In this document: positions 1-11,000 of the stretch, piece after piece
How positions within the stretch are numbered: position 1 is the first letter of the stretch
Layout: each line of letters starts with the position of its first letter
Assembly (NCBI GenBank): GCA_036897625.1
Contig: JAYMTA010001043.1
Span: forward strand, 1 to 22,222
Direction: 5' to 3'
DNA length: 22,222 nt
Source: Pelargonium cotyledonis
Lineage: Eukaryota > Streptophyta > Magnoliopsida > Geraniales > Geraniaceae
Notes under the pieces: generated by a model
What the model was told of the DNA's origin: nothing
What the model saw: the letters and a program-made list of their open reading frames with translations, nothing else
Database searches by the model: none
Position numbers and translations under genes: made by a program

Positions 1-120
1 TGCTTTTCACGCGCTCCAACTTTGCGTGAAGATGCATACCCTCCTCGTATAATCCCCAAATGGGTAGAGGATCTGTCCAACTCAACATCTTTCCTATTAT
101 GCCCTCTGTTTATACTATAA
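1..120 (+). other. GC-richer edge segment with a short open frame
   Basis: The first ~110 bases are clearly richer in GC than the very AT-rich DNA that follows. Reading from base 1 in frame 1 gives about 39 open codons ending in TAA at 118-120, with a protein-like stretch (PPRIIPKWVEDLSNS). This could be the end of a gene that begins outside the window, or 5' sequence of a gene on the other strand. I do not recognise a family and there is no complete gene here. Confidence 0.2.
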
Positions 121-240
121 TTATTAATTATATCCTTAATTAATTAGATTTATCACCAAATGGAAAGAAAACAAAAGTCTTACAAGTCTCCAATTTCTTT
201 TGATTTTTTCTTTTTTCCTTTTCTATCAATACTTATTTAT

Positions 241-706
241 TTAACCAATGAAAGAAGTCCTAAGTTAACTCTTCAGTTCGTGCCATTTTAGTTCATCAGC
301 TATCAAATACGTCAATTTAGTATATAAGTTATGCAAACAAGACAGTTTATTCCAAACATTTTCAAAAATCAAATCATTTAAGGATATTTCACAAATTTAT
401 TAACGAAACCGTTAAAATTATAATAAAATTATTTTAAATTGACACATTTGATAGTTAAGGGGGTAAAATGGCTCTGACCGGATAGTTCAAGGATTAATTT
501 GAACATCTTTGTTAATATTAATCATTGTCACGTTATTAATTTAGTATTAAAAAATATTTTTTATTGTAATACTAACAGGTCGTTAATAAATTTTTACGAA
601 ATGTCCTTAAATGGTTTGATTTTTGTAAATGTTTGGACTAAGCTGACTCATTTGCATAATTTATGTACTAAATTGACTGATTTGGAATTTATTCTTTTAA
701 CCAATG
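241..706. mobile_element. Foldback-type inverted-repeat element (non-autonomous, Mutator-like?)
   Basis: Two arms of about 100 bases, 311-413 and 575-677, are inverted copies of each other with roughly 80-85% identity by eye; both carry the motif gtcaatttag at the outer side and tttattaacg at the inner side. A second, shorter inverted pair links 282-318 with 436-472. The decamer ttaaccaatg lies at 241-250 and again at 697-706 in direct orientation, just outside the arms, and could be a target-site duplication of the 9-11 bp type made by Mutator-like elements. There is no coding capacity. The inverted arms are seen directly; the superfamily is inferred, because the very ends do not show a clean terminal inverted repeat. 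Confidence 0.55.
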
Positions 707-884
707 GTTCAACTTTGCTCAAATTGTTGAAGGTTTTTCAAGATTAAATATACTAAAATTCAAACTAAAAGTATAACACTAATGTTCATAAATAATTTGT
801 GATTGCATTATACTTGTACTCAAACATAATAGAAATTATATATAAAAAAACATAATAGAAATAATGATTCACATACCAAGTCAA

Positions 885-972
885 ATTGGGCCAAACAGTT
901 TAATCACTTCTGATTCTCTTTAAGTTCTTAGGTTCGAGTCTACATGTTGACGACATGAGCTGAATTATTTGA
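885..972 (+). repeat. tRNA/SINE-like repeat, copy 1
   Basis: This copy starts with ttgggccaaacagtttaat and continues to the Pol III B-box-like string aggttcgagtc (930-940) and a trailing gacgacatgagctgaa. It resembles the copies at 16829-17035 and 14413-14600 in the order of the same blocks (gggccaaa.ggtt, ctttaag.tctta, gttcgag, acgatatgag). The B-box match suggests a tRNA-derived SINE or its fragment. No poly(A) tail or target duplication was recognised for this copy. Confidence 0.4.
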
Positions 973-975
973 GTT

Positions 976-2070
976 TAAAGAAAAAAATTAATCCTATTAT
1001 GTAGTTCTGCTGATGTACAAAATTTCTTCGAGCACATATTTAGTTTTGATTTATGCTTTAATCATAACTTGCATAAAATCACATCTATAGCATACTAAGT
1101 TATATTAGGTCTTTCTCATGAACTCAAGCTCACAAAAATAAAAAGATCTGGTACCTTGGTTCATTTGACTTGAACATAGAGTTGACCGTTATAATATCTT
1201 CTCGTTTAGAAGCTCAATTCATGTTGATAAAATATATAATTAACATCGTGACTTCAGCTGCATTTTTTAATTTTTAGTTGAGTTGATATTTAATATATTA
1301 ATACGGTTTTCTTGACTACGGCCAAAGAAAAATGACTTGTCTTCCTTCAATATTAGTGTCAAGTAACAAATTTGAGCCCTAAATTTATAGAGTTTTAGAC
1401 TATAAAGATTAATATACTTAAAATGAGAAAAATCACGCGAATATTTAATCTACCAATTGTATCCATAGCCGTGGAAATCTAGGCTGCGACCTTTAAAGCG
1501 ATGAACTAGAATCACATCTATATTGATTCTATCACGATTGTGGATTGTGTTTTGTGCCCTTTTTGTTATTATTAGTTCAATATGATTGTAGTTCTCTTAT
1601 AAATTTTAGCTCTACCCATTGCGCTGTACTAAAATATTTTTGATCGAACTCTACTATAAATGTCAACTATGATTAATATTCTCTAAGTATGATTTTTACC
1701 ATAATATTTATATTTGTAAAAATTAGTCACTAAAGATTATTATATTTTTAAGTACAATCAAGTGGAATCAAATTGCTAAGCTAAGATAGCTTAAGTTCTC
1801 AGGTGAATAAATTTTAAAAAATAAACATTAAAAAAGAGTCATTAGCACACGTGAGCTGACGAAATTTAGAAAGAAAAAAAGTAGATAGATAGGGGATGCA
1901 AATGGCAAAATGGTCAAAACAAGGCCAGACGGTAGGGGCAAAATGGTCATAAAACATTTCCTTAAAAAGAAAGGGTTGTGGGGACAGGACAAGAACTGGC
2001 TGTCAAAACACGTGAACGTCACAGGCGAGTAAGAGAAACAAAGCCCTCAAAACTAATGAGAAAATAAAAC
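976..2070 (+). promoter_or_regulatory. AT-rich upstream region of the K+ channel gene
   Basis: No gene is supported here; short frames are AT-rich noise. The last 230 bases hold likely promoter elements: CACGTG G-boxes at 1848-1853 and 2009-2014, an ACGTCA element at 2016-2021, and a 13-base direct repeat ggcaaaatggtca at 1904-1916 and 1937-1949. G-boxes of this kind are bound by bZIP and bHLH factors in plants, so stress or ABA response is possible but not shown. Confidence 0.4.
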
Positions 2071-2078
2071 TATATATA
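2071..2078 (+). promoter_or_regulatory. TATA box of the K+ channel gene
   Basis: The string tatatata sits 86 bases before the chosen start codon at 2157. A plant transcription start about 30 bases downstream would fall near 2103-2110 and give a 5'UTR of about 50 bases containing the GA-rich run at 2119-2130. Confidence 0.6.
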
Positions 2079-2156
2079 TGGAGAGTCCTTAGTAGCAGAG
2101 GAATGCAAAAAAATTACAGAGAGAGAGAGACACAGAGCACAGCAGAAAGTACAGTA

Positions 2157-5100
2157 ATGGCGGACACGGCCGGAATTAGAGGGATGTTTAGGGTTTCAAT
2201 GTGCGGGCAAGAGGAGATTGAGCAGTTGTCGAGAGACGGAAGCCAGTACAGTCTCACTACCGGGATTTTGCCGGCGCTCGGCGCCAGAAGTAACCGGAGA
2301 GTCAAGCTCCGGAACACAATCATATCTCCTTATGATCGTCGCTACAGGTTGAGACCTCGCAAACCCACTTTCCGTCTTCCTTAAAATCGATCTGGGTTGG
2401 TGTCGAACCCTGAGAAAATCTTTAAAGTTTGCAGCTTTTGGGTCTTGCTCTGGCTCTGTTGGTGTATTTTTTTTAATGCTCGAGTTGACTTTGCTGCTAT
2501 CATTTGGGGTTTTGTTTGGTTTTCTTGTGGGTTCGGTAAAGAAAATAAGTTGCATTGAATCTTGTGAAGTTTTGAATTGTTTATATTTCTGTTAGTATCA
2601 TATTATTATTTGGTACTCAGTATCTGTTCCAAATGGGGATTTTTTCTGATCCACGTTTTTTCATTTCTTGCATTTCAGTTTCCAAAGCTTCAGGATTTTC
2701 CGTGTTTGCTTATATTTCTGTATTTTAATATTTGGTTTTGGGGAGAAAAAAAAATGGTTGGTTTTGAATCTTGAGTTGTTTTGTTAGTAACCAAATGTTG
2801 CTTTATTTGTTTTGTTTATTTTACCATTTGTGATCAAAGTTATTACTAATAGTGTTTGTATTTTGTTTACTGCTACTTTCTAATTTTTGGTACCATTTTT
2901 CTGGGAATCAGTATATTTTTGTGATGTCTTTTAAATTCTTAGACTTCTATATTTATATGTTGAAGTATTGTAGCTGATTTCTTTGTCTATAGATATTCAT
3001 CTTCAGCATAATACGGTTGGTATAGAAGATTTTCTTCTTCTTATTGTTCCTATTATGGGGTTTGAAATGTAATAGTGAGATCCAATGGCCAGTTTCCATT
3101 TGGTAGTCAGTCAGACCAAGCTGTTCCTAATTCGAAGCTATGATCAGTCTTGTTTTGACTTCTTTGGATACCAAACTGCAGGTTCTGTTGTATATGTATT
3201 GGCCTTTTTCTGACTTTTCCTCCTTTGTTTTTTATTTTTGGATTTCTTGGCATTTAAGGAGGGATGGATCAAATACCAGTTTCAAGAAAGAAACCCATTG
3301 TGTTAAAATTTTCAATTACCAGGCTTACTTTCTGAGTCTGTGTTTCTGATAAGGAAAATAACCATTTTATGTTTATTTGCATTTCTTGATGCCTGAGTAG
3401 TACAAAACCATAGATAATTCGCAGTTTAAATAACATTCTATTTAGTCAAGGACTCAAGGCATGCCTTTTTCGCCTAACTAATAGCTCATATTGGGTTTTG
3501 CAGGTCATGGGAAACATTTCTTGTGGTTCTGGTCGTCTATACAGCCTGGGTGTCCCCTTTCGAGTTTGGATTCCTTAAGAAACCCGAGGGGGTGCTCTCT
3601 ATAGCTGATAATGTTGTCAATGGGTTCTTCGCTATAGATATTGTTCTCACCTTTTTTGTTGCATACCTTGACAAATCTACTTACCTACTCGTTGACAACC
3701 CAAAGAAGATTGCTTGGAAGTACGGAACCACATGGTTGATACTTGATGTCATATCTACTATCCCTTCTGAACTTGCAAGAAAGATATCCCCATCACCTTT
3801 GCGGTCATATGGCTTATTTAACATGCTTCGCCTATGGCGACTCCGAAGAGTTAGTGCCCTATTTTCCAGGTAGGATTTTCGTCTTATGAACCAGCTTTGA
3901 CTGTTTGTTATTGATTCAGTTGCTACTCCCGATGTTAATTTCACCATTAGTTTACTTGGTTCCTGGAGAAAACTCTTGTTCCTTACCGTAATTTTCCCTA
4001 TTTTTTCTTTAAACAGATTGGAGAAGGATAGGAACTATAACTACTTCTGGGTTCGATGTGCAAAACTCATTTGTGTAAGTTTCTACAACACTCTGGGATG
4101 CATTAGATACTCTTTTCTAGTGATGATGCACTCTCTTATTTGAATGGGATTGGTCTTTATAGGTCACCCTATTTGCTGTTCACTGCGCCGGATGCTTTTA
4201 TTATCTTATAGCTGCGCGTTATCATGATCCTGCAAAGACATGGATTGGAGAAGCCGCACTTCAGGAGGATATATGGATTCGGTATGTAACTTCAATGTAC
4301 TGGTCCATCACTACCCTGACAACTGTTGGCTATGGAGATTTACATCCTGTGAACACGAGGGAAATGATCTTTGACACCTTCTACATGTTGTTCAACCTTG
4401 GATTGACATCCTACTTGATTGGAAATATGACCAACTTGGTTGTCCATGGGACGAGTCGAACTAGAATATTTGTAAGTAGTGCATTTTTATAGTTCAGTAA
4501 GTAGATAATGTAACACATTACAATTGGAGATCTTCAATTTTGTGTGCTGTTTAGTTTCTTCTTGTTTATTTTGTTTTTATTCCAAATTTCAGAGGGACAC
4601 CATACAAGCTGCCTCGAGTTTTGCTCAGAGGAATCAGTTGCCTGTTCGTTTGCAAGATCAGATGCTCGCACATTTGTGTTTGAAGTTCAGAACAGATTCA
4701 GAGGGACTTCAGCAGCAAGAGACTCTTGATTCCCTTCCTAAAGCCATCCGATCAAGCATTTCACATTATCTTTTCTACTCTCTTGTAGATAAGGTGTACT
4801 TGTTCCGTGGAGTCTCAAATGATTTGCTATTCCAACTGGTAAATTACTAAGAACAATCTCAACTTCAATGCGTAGATATTCTTTTTAAACGTGTAATCTC
4901 CATTTCCCCACTCTCCTGTCTAATTGATCTTCATTTCTCTTATTTAAATTTTAAGGTCTCAGAAATGAAGGCTGAGTATTTTCCGCCCAAAGAAGACGTG
5001 ATCTTACAGAACGAAGCACCGACAGACTTTTACATACTTGTCACAGGCGCTGTGGTAAAAATCCTTCTCTTTTAGGTTCCCTGTTCTCCTTTTTATCTTT

Positions 5101-7489
5101 TCATGACCAAGAATTTAGAATTTCTTTATTTCACACTAATTTTGGTGTCCGGTGTTTGAATTATGTATTACAGGATCTACTAGTTCTTAAAAATGGAGTT
5201 GAACAGGCGAGTCTAATATCTGTAACACTCCTATCTTTTTTCGATTTCAGCTGTGTATATTTTGCTGACTGAATGTTGTTAAATACTTGCAGGTTGTTGG
5301 AGAGGCCAAAACTGGTGATCTCTGTGGTGAAATTGGAGTACTTTGTTATAGGCCACAGCTGTTTACAGTGCGGACCAAACGGTTAAGCCAGCTACTACGG
5401 CTAAATCGTACTACATTCATGAACATTGTTCAGGCTAATGTTGGAGATGGGACCATAATCATGAATAATCTCCTTCAGGTATATAAACTACATAACCTAT
5501 CTTATTTTTATTCTTCTTCTCAACAATAGTACATTTTATGTTAACACCGAACATCAAACACTTGTGAATACCTTTTAACATATCTTGCTCTACTTCTTGG
5601 TGGTACAGCACTTGAAGAACTTCAAAGATCCAATTATGGAGAGTGTTTTGTTGGAGACAGAGAACATGCTAGCTCGCGGTAGAATGGACCTACCTCTCAG
5701 TCTTTGTTTTGCTACACTGAGAGAAGACGACTTGTTGTTGCAACAGTTGTTGAAACGAGGTCTTGATCCAAATGAGTCAGACAACAGCGGGAGGACGTCT
5801 CTGGTGAGCTAATTTTCCTTCTCTTTAAGTTATACCCCGGTCTTTTTACAACATATTCTGAGGTTAATCGTGTGCGCTTATGTACCTTTTGTTTTCTTAT
5901 ATCATCAGCATATAGCAGCATCAAAAGGCAGCGAGAACTGTGTTCTTCTTCTACTGGATTATGAGGCAGATCCTAATAGTAGAGGTACTTTCTAAGTTTC
6001 TAGTGCATTAACAAATCTACTACAGATAAAGTTACGACTTTTAGGTTCGATATGGTTCGTTTGCTTTGTCGTGTTTAATGATGTTCGTTACTCAAGACAA
6101 CCGTCTCATACCTTCTGTAGCTAAGGTCCTGGGTCATATTTTATGCTGTCTTAGTCCATGATATCACTGATTTAGTAATAGCAATAAACTTATGGATTGG
6201 GTGATGCAGGCTTTGTCATCCCACCACTCTCTAAATATAGTAAGATCTGTGACGCATAACATAACCGACCCATCATCATACACAGCTTAATAAACATCAG
6301 TTAGTGATAAGTCAATCAAATATTTTATCTTTGTTAATAAATGAAAGGTGGTTCTGATCTGTTGACTTTCACTTCATGGGCATGCCTTCTTAATTATGGA
6401 TCATATCATGAGATCATGTTCTCAGGCCGTCTCTTATAGGCAGAATTTTAGAAAAACGATTTTGCTTATTTAGATATTGAGATACAAATCAAAGCGAATA
6501 CTGGAAGGAATTGCATTTGGTTCGATATAATTTTTTATAGACGTATAATTCAAATATATGCTTATGCAGATTCAGAAGGGAGTGTGCCACTATGGGAGGC
6601 TATTCTTGGTGGTCATGAACCTGTGGCCAAATTGTTGGAAGAGAATGGTGCGACCATAGACTCTGGAGACATGGGTCATTTTGCGTGTACTGCTGCCGAA
6701 CAAAACAACCTGGGCTTGCTCAAGGAGATTGTTCGGCACGGAGGGGATGTAACACAATCAAAGGGAAATGGAAGTACAGCTCTACATGTAGCAGTTTGTG
6801 AAGACAACATCGAGATGGTTAAATACCTTTTGGACCAAGGAGCGGATGTTGACAAACCGGACATCCATGGTTGGACCCCAAGGGACCTAGCCGAGCAGCA
6901 GGGACACCGGGAGATACAGTTTCTTTTCCAATCATGTAAAGTGAAGAAGAGACTAGAAACTGCTGTTTCAATGCCGTCTGAGAGTTCACAAGGAGTTCGG
7001 TTCCTAGGCAGGTTTACAAGCGAGCCAACTATAAAAGCTATAGCCGAAGAAGTCCCGTTCCCTCCGGATGGATCATGGAGCCAAACCCGTCCAAGGCGTA
7101 GGACTAACAACTTCCAAAATTCACTATTTGGGATTATGTCAGCCGCCCAAGGCGGCGGAGGAAACGACGTACTTTTCCCTCTCAATGAGGAGAAAAGCGT
7201 CACGGAGGCCAAGAGTGTGAGCGTCCGCGGAGCTAATCCCGCAAGAGTGACTATTAGTTGCCCAGAAATGGGTGAAGTTACAGGAAAGCTTGTGCTACTT
7301 CCAGATAGCTTCCAGGAGCTACTTGACATTGGTGCTCAGAAGTTTGGTATCCAGCCTGTAAAAGTTCTTAGCAAAGATAGTGCTGAAATTGATGATATAG
7401 CAGTTATCCGGGACGGCGACCATCTTATTTTTGTCACAAATTGTGTGACACAGGAAGTGCAAAATTCTCAGAACAATGAGAATTTGTAG
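2157..7489 (+). CDS. AKT1: AKT1-type inward-rectifying shaker K+ channel (11 exons)
   Basis: The coding sequence joins 2157-2347, 3504-3869, 4017-4074, 4163-4471, 4593-4838, 4956-5054, 5174-5206, 5293-5478, 5609-5803, 5909-5984 and 6570-7489. This is 2679 bases, 892 residues, close to the usual 850-890 of AKT1 proteins. The product should be a plasma-membrane K+ uptake channel; in Arabidopsis AKT1 works in root K+ uptake and is activated by CBL1/9-CIPK23.

Visible parts: an N-terminal cytosolic segment; S1 to S6, with the arginine-rich S4 at about 170-186 ([16 protein letters not shown]); the pore with TTVGYGD and selectivity filter GYGD at 261-264; a C-linker from 300; a cyclic-nucleotide-binding-like domain at about 380-495; ankyrin repeats at about 530-710; and a C-terminal KHA domain at about 812-877.

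All introns are GT-AG except intron 7 (5207-5292), which begins with GC. Exon 7 is only 33 bases. The start at 2157 is preferred over the in-frame ATG at 2103 because the latter lies at the expected transcription start and the family begins near [16 protein letters not shown] possible poly(A) signal AATAAA is at 7817-7822. Confidence 0.95.
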
Positions 7490-8057
7490 CACTTAGACTA
7501 GAGAATGTATATTTTTATGTATAATTTTTTCCAAGACCATTTGCAGATCCAGAATAAGGTTTTGTGTTTAGCTGGAGCGGCAGATGGTACTGTAAATGTG
7601 AATACCAAATATAGATGCTACATTCAATTCAATGTTTAGTGGCAAAGCTACAAATTCAAAGGAAATTGTATTTCTCCTCAGTTCTTGACAACAAACAAAC
7701 ACTTGCAGACACTGAAAATGAAAATTCAGAATAAGAATGATATTACTTGTATTTGCATGTTTGTTCATTAACTACCTGTTCTCTATTTGAGAGTAAGAAA
7801 AATGAAATTTCTGAGGAATAAACATAAATGGCTTTGGGATGAAAAGAATAAAGAATGATTTTTTCTTTTCTTTTCTTTTTAATCTATTTATACCCGCCAT
7901 TTTTGGAGCTATTCATCTTCTTGTAGTTCGAAGAAGATGGAGAGCAGAAGGGAGTGACTTTTGTTTGTGTTGTAGTCCTCACCTCGAGCCTTTTTGCCGA
8001 TGAACTGGAGATTGATTCGACACTAGTTAATTCTTCGATAGCAGTATCTCATCTCAC
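7490..8057. other. Convergent intergenic region with two 3'UTRs
   Basis: This is the tail-to-tail space between the K+ channel gene (+) and the boron transporter gene (-). It should hold the 3'UTR of the first up to about AATAAA at 7817-7822, and the 3'UTR of the second from 8057 downward. There is a T-rich run at 7858-7880. No further gene is supported; the short reverse frame at 7568-7768 has no recognisable protein character. Confidence 0.5.
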
Positions 8058-11000
8058 TCATCTGGAGTCATCTGGGTGAACCTGAAGAAACATCAAAACA
8101 ACATCCAATCAAAATTCTTCCAAGCCTACTTAAAGCAACAAAAACAGGGGAGATGTCTAGTTTTCAGTCTGCCTTATCACAAGCTTTCTTTCTTTTTTTT
8201 TCACTTCTTAAAATCTTCTAAAATATGAGGACCAAAAGAGGGAAATTTTAGTGTTCAAATTAGATATATGTTGATGATGTATAGCAAGAAATGTCTACTA
8301 GTCAATTTTCTTCAGTCAAAACTGGTTTAGTTTTGTTTACAGTCGAATTGCTAGGTATTAGAGTTATATATGGTTCAAAGATCAGCATCGACTCATAAAA
8401 CTTTGGGGCATTACTTTTCATACGTACACAATATATGCATATATATGTGAGTGAGAGAATTTAAATAATGTGGCTTGCCTGTACATGGCTCTCATCTATC
8501 TGGCTTTTAGTTCTGCGCTTCAGCTCTCCTCTGTGGGTGGTCAGCTCATCTAATATTTCCGCATCATCAATGTCTCTATCTTCACCTTCTTCATTTTTGG
8601 AAGATAGTTGATCCAGGTTCTGTTAAGACAATCATGTGTTAAATGTAGAAGCTAACTAACCATTTACTGCCAAAGTCTGTTCTGAATGCTAACATATCAA
8701 ATTTACTGGTCCTGGAATCCATAATTCATATCACAATTGTATGGCATGAATTAAATGTCAAACATAGCAGGATTGATATTGAAATTTGTCATAACAACTT
8801 ATATGAATTCTACCTGATCAACATACACATAGCTCTGTCATGGATTTGTTAAAAACCATAAACTCTATTGCTTACTTATGTCCGGAACACCAGAAACATC
8901 AACTTCAAGGAGCATATTACTATTAATTTCTTTGAACAGAATTCACATATCATATGAAAAATGAGATAAATCAGTTTTTTTAATGCTTAAGCTAAGAGGT
9001 TAATAATGATCATGACAAATGATCAACAGATGAAAAGATGAAATCACATTGATTCTATAAGTAATGATCACAAGATCAATAAATTCATTGCATTGGATAT
9101 GACAGACCAAATTAAATGTGAAACAGAAGCTACTATGCAATAACAAAGACAAAGCTATATCATTTGCAAAATGTCTTTAGAAGCTGCAACTACCACTAGC
9201 TTATAAATAAACAAGCACAAGAGAGTACTCACCGTGGTTGCTATCCGGGCACCAACAATTTCTTCGTACTCAGAGGCATCTAACTCTTGAAGGTGAAGTG
9301 GATGAAAAACTTTAGGTAACAGATGCTCTCTAATGGATATGAGCAGAAAAAAAGGCAGAGGAAACAATACTCCAGCAATGGGTATCCATGTCACCCCCCA
9401 ACACATAAGAAGATACACAAACTGGAAAAGAGTAAACATAGCAATTTGCTTGAAGGGCACAGACTCCACAAACGAAGCGTGCACGCCTTCCTTGACCCTG
9501 AACAAATTTATTCCAAATAAGAGCAGCAAAGGAATATAAATGTGAGTTTTTTTTTCTTCTCGTGTTCTCAAGATTAAAAGATTGCTAAAGGAGCCAAATA
9601 ACTGTATGGCTACATATTAGTTTATAGGTTATATGGAATAAAAATATACTACTAGCTTACTTGTATCGCCGACCTGGTGCAACAAAGAGCAGCAACAATC
9701 TTTCCCAAAATTGGTTCCCAGGAAGGCTGTCTATGGACATGTAGGCAAAGTATCCCCATAGAACCGATGTAGGTATCATCCTGATTATGGGCACGGCCAG
9801 CAGTGCTGCTCCAACAAGAATGGATTGCAACAGATTGCTCACTCTTTGCTCATTAACCCTTACAGGCAAAAAAGGTTCGATATGCTTGTCAGGATCGAAT
9901 TTGTCATTTGGGCCGTCTCCACCTTCATCTCTCATTACAGCATCCTTCAAGTCCTTGAGCTCGTTTGCAGCACTAGGCTGCACATATCCCATGCAATATA
10001 TATGAACTAGAGAAGGTATAGAGCAAATTTTCATTTACCAGAAAACTTACACCTGAAGTGGTATCAATTTGTACAAACACTTCTTCCATCCTGCCATAAA
10101 TCTCAGAACTAGTGGCATTCTGCTTTATGCATTCCTTGGCATTTTTTACCATCTTCTTTTTAATCAACTGCAATCATTGCACCAACTATATGAGAATCAA
10201 ACAATAAATGGTAGTGTATTTTCTTTCTTTCAGACCCATCAACCTACCTGTCGTTTAAGAACAGCAAGACTCTTGGTATGCATAGGAGACTGTGGGAGTA
10301 CCCCGTTGGAGGGTGGAAGTCCAATCAATCCACAGATTACAGTCTACATAAAATTTTTGATGAGACACATAGAGCATGACGAAGAATCCAGACATGACTA
10401 GAATAGGAACTTAAGTTTCATAAGCGAAACGACCTTAAAGATTAGCTAAATATACCATGATCCCAAGCAGTAATATGTCATAACTATAAGCAGATGGCTT
10501 CTTGAGATTGAACTCCTTTTGCTGTGCCAATTGTGATGCAACACAATGGTCAAAAAAATAAAGACCAGCAACCATGACAGCTGGCACAAAGGCGGCAAGT
10601 ATATATATTGGTGGGATCTTTCCCATATCCTGCAATTTAAATTTGAACAGAATAGCTCAATTGCTATTTTATCAATATCTCAAACTACATTCTGCAGTTT
10701 CCATTAAGGTTTCCATCTTTACACCAGAAACCAAAATAATTCTCCCAATAAAAAAAGTCATTTTTCAAGGTAGAAGTGATAAACATTAGTTTACACCACT
10801 ATTGATGTACACCAATGCTCAGCCTTACCCCTGCTTTTGTAGAGATGCAGCTAAAAGCCTAAAATGAATTAGATATATATGCTTAATTAGCATTGATTGC
10901 GATAACAAAATTACTTGAATTCACAAGTTGATATCAGAGCATAACTCCAAATTACAGGCAGACTGTAATCTTTCCGGAAGAAGCAAAGCAATTGGCCATA

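Noticed and set aside
499-747. 82-codon plus-strand frame
   Set aside because: It lies inside the inverted-repeat element and reads AT-rich noise (many N, L, I, F).
2196-2555. 119-codon minus-strand frame overlapping AKT1 exon 1
   Set aside because: It is a shadow of exon 1 and the start of intron 1, with low-complexity content and no family resemblance.
6676-7329. 217-codon open frame on the minus strand
   Set aside because: It is the antisense of the last AKT1 exon, has no recognisable domain, and the plus strand has clear ankyrin and KHA sequence.
2157-7489. Possibility that the K+ channel is KAT or SKOR/GORK type
   Set aside because: The N-terminus, presence of ankyrin repeats plus KHA, and the pore and S4 wording fit AKT1; KAT channels lack ankyrin repeats and outward rectifiers differ in the pore/S6 region.
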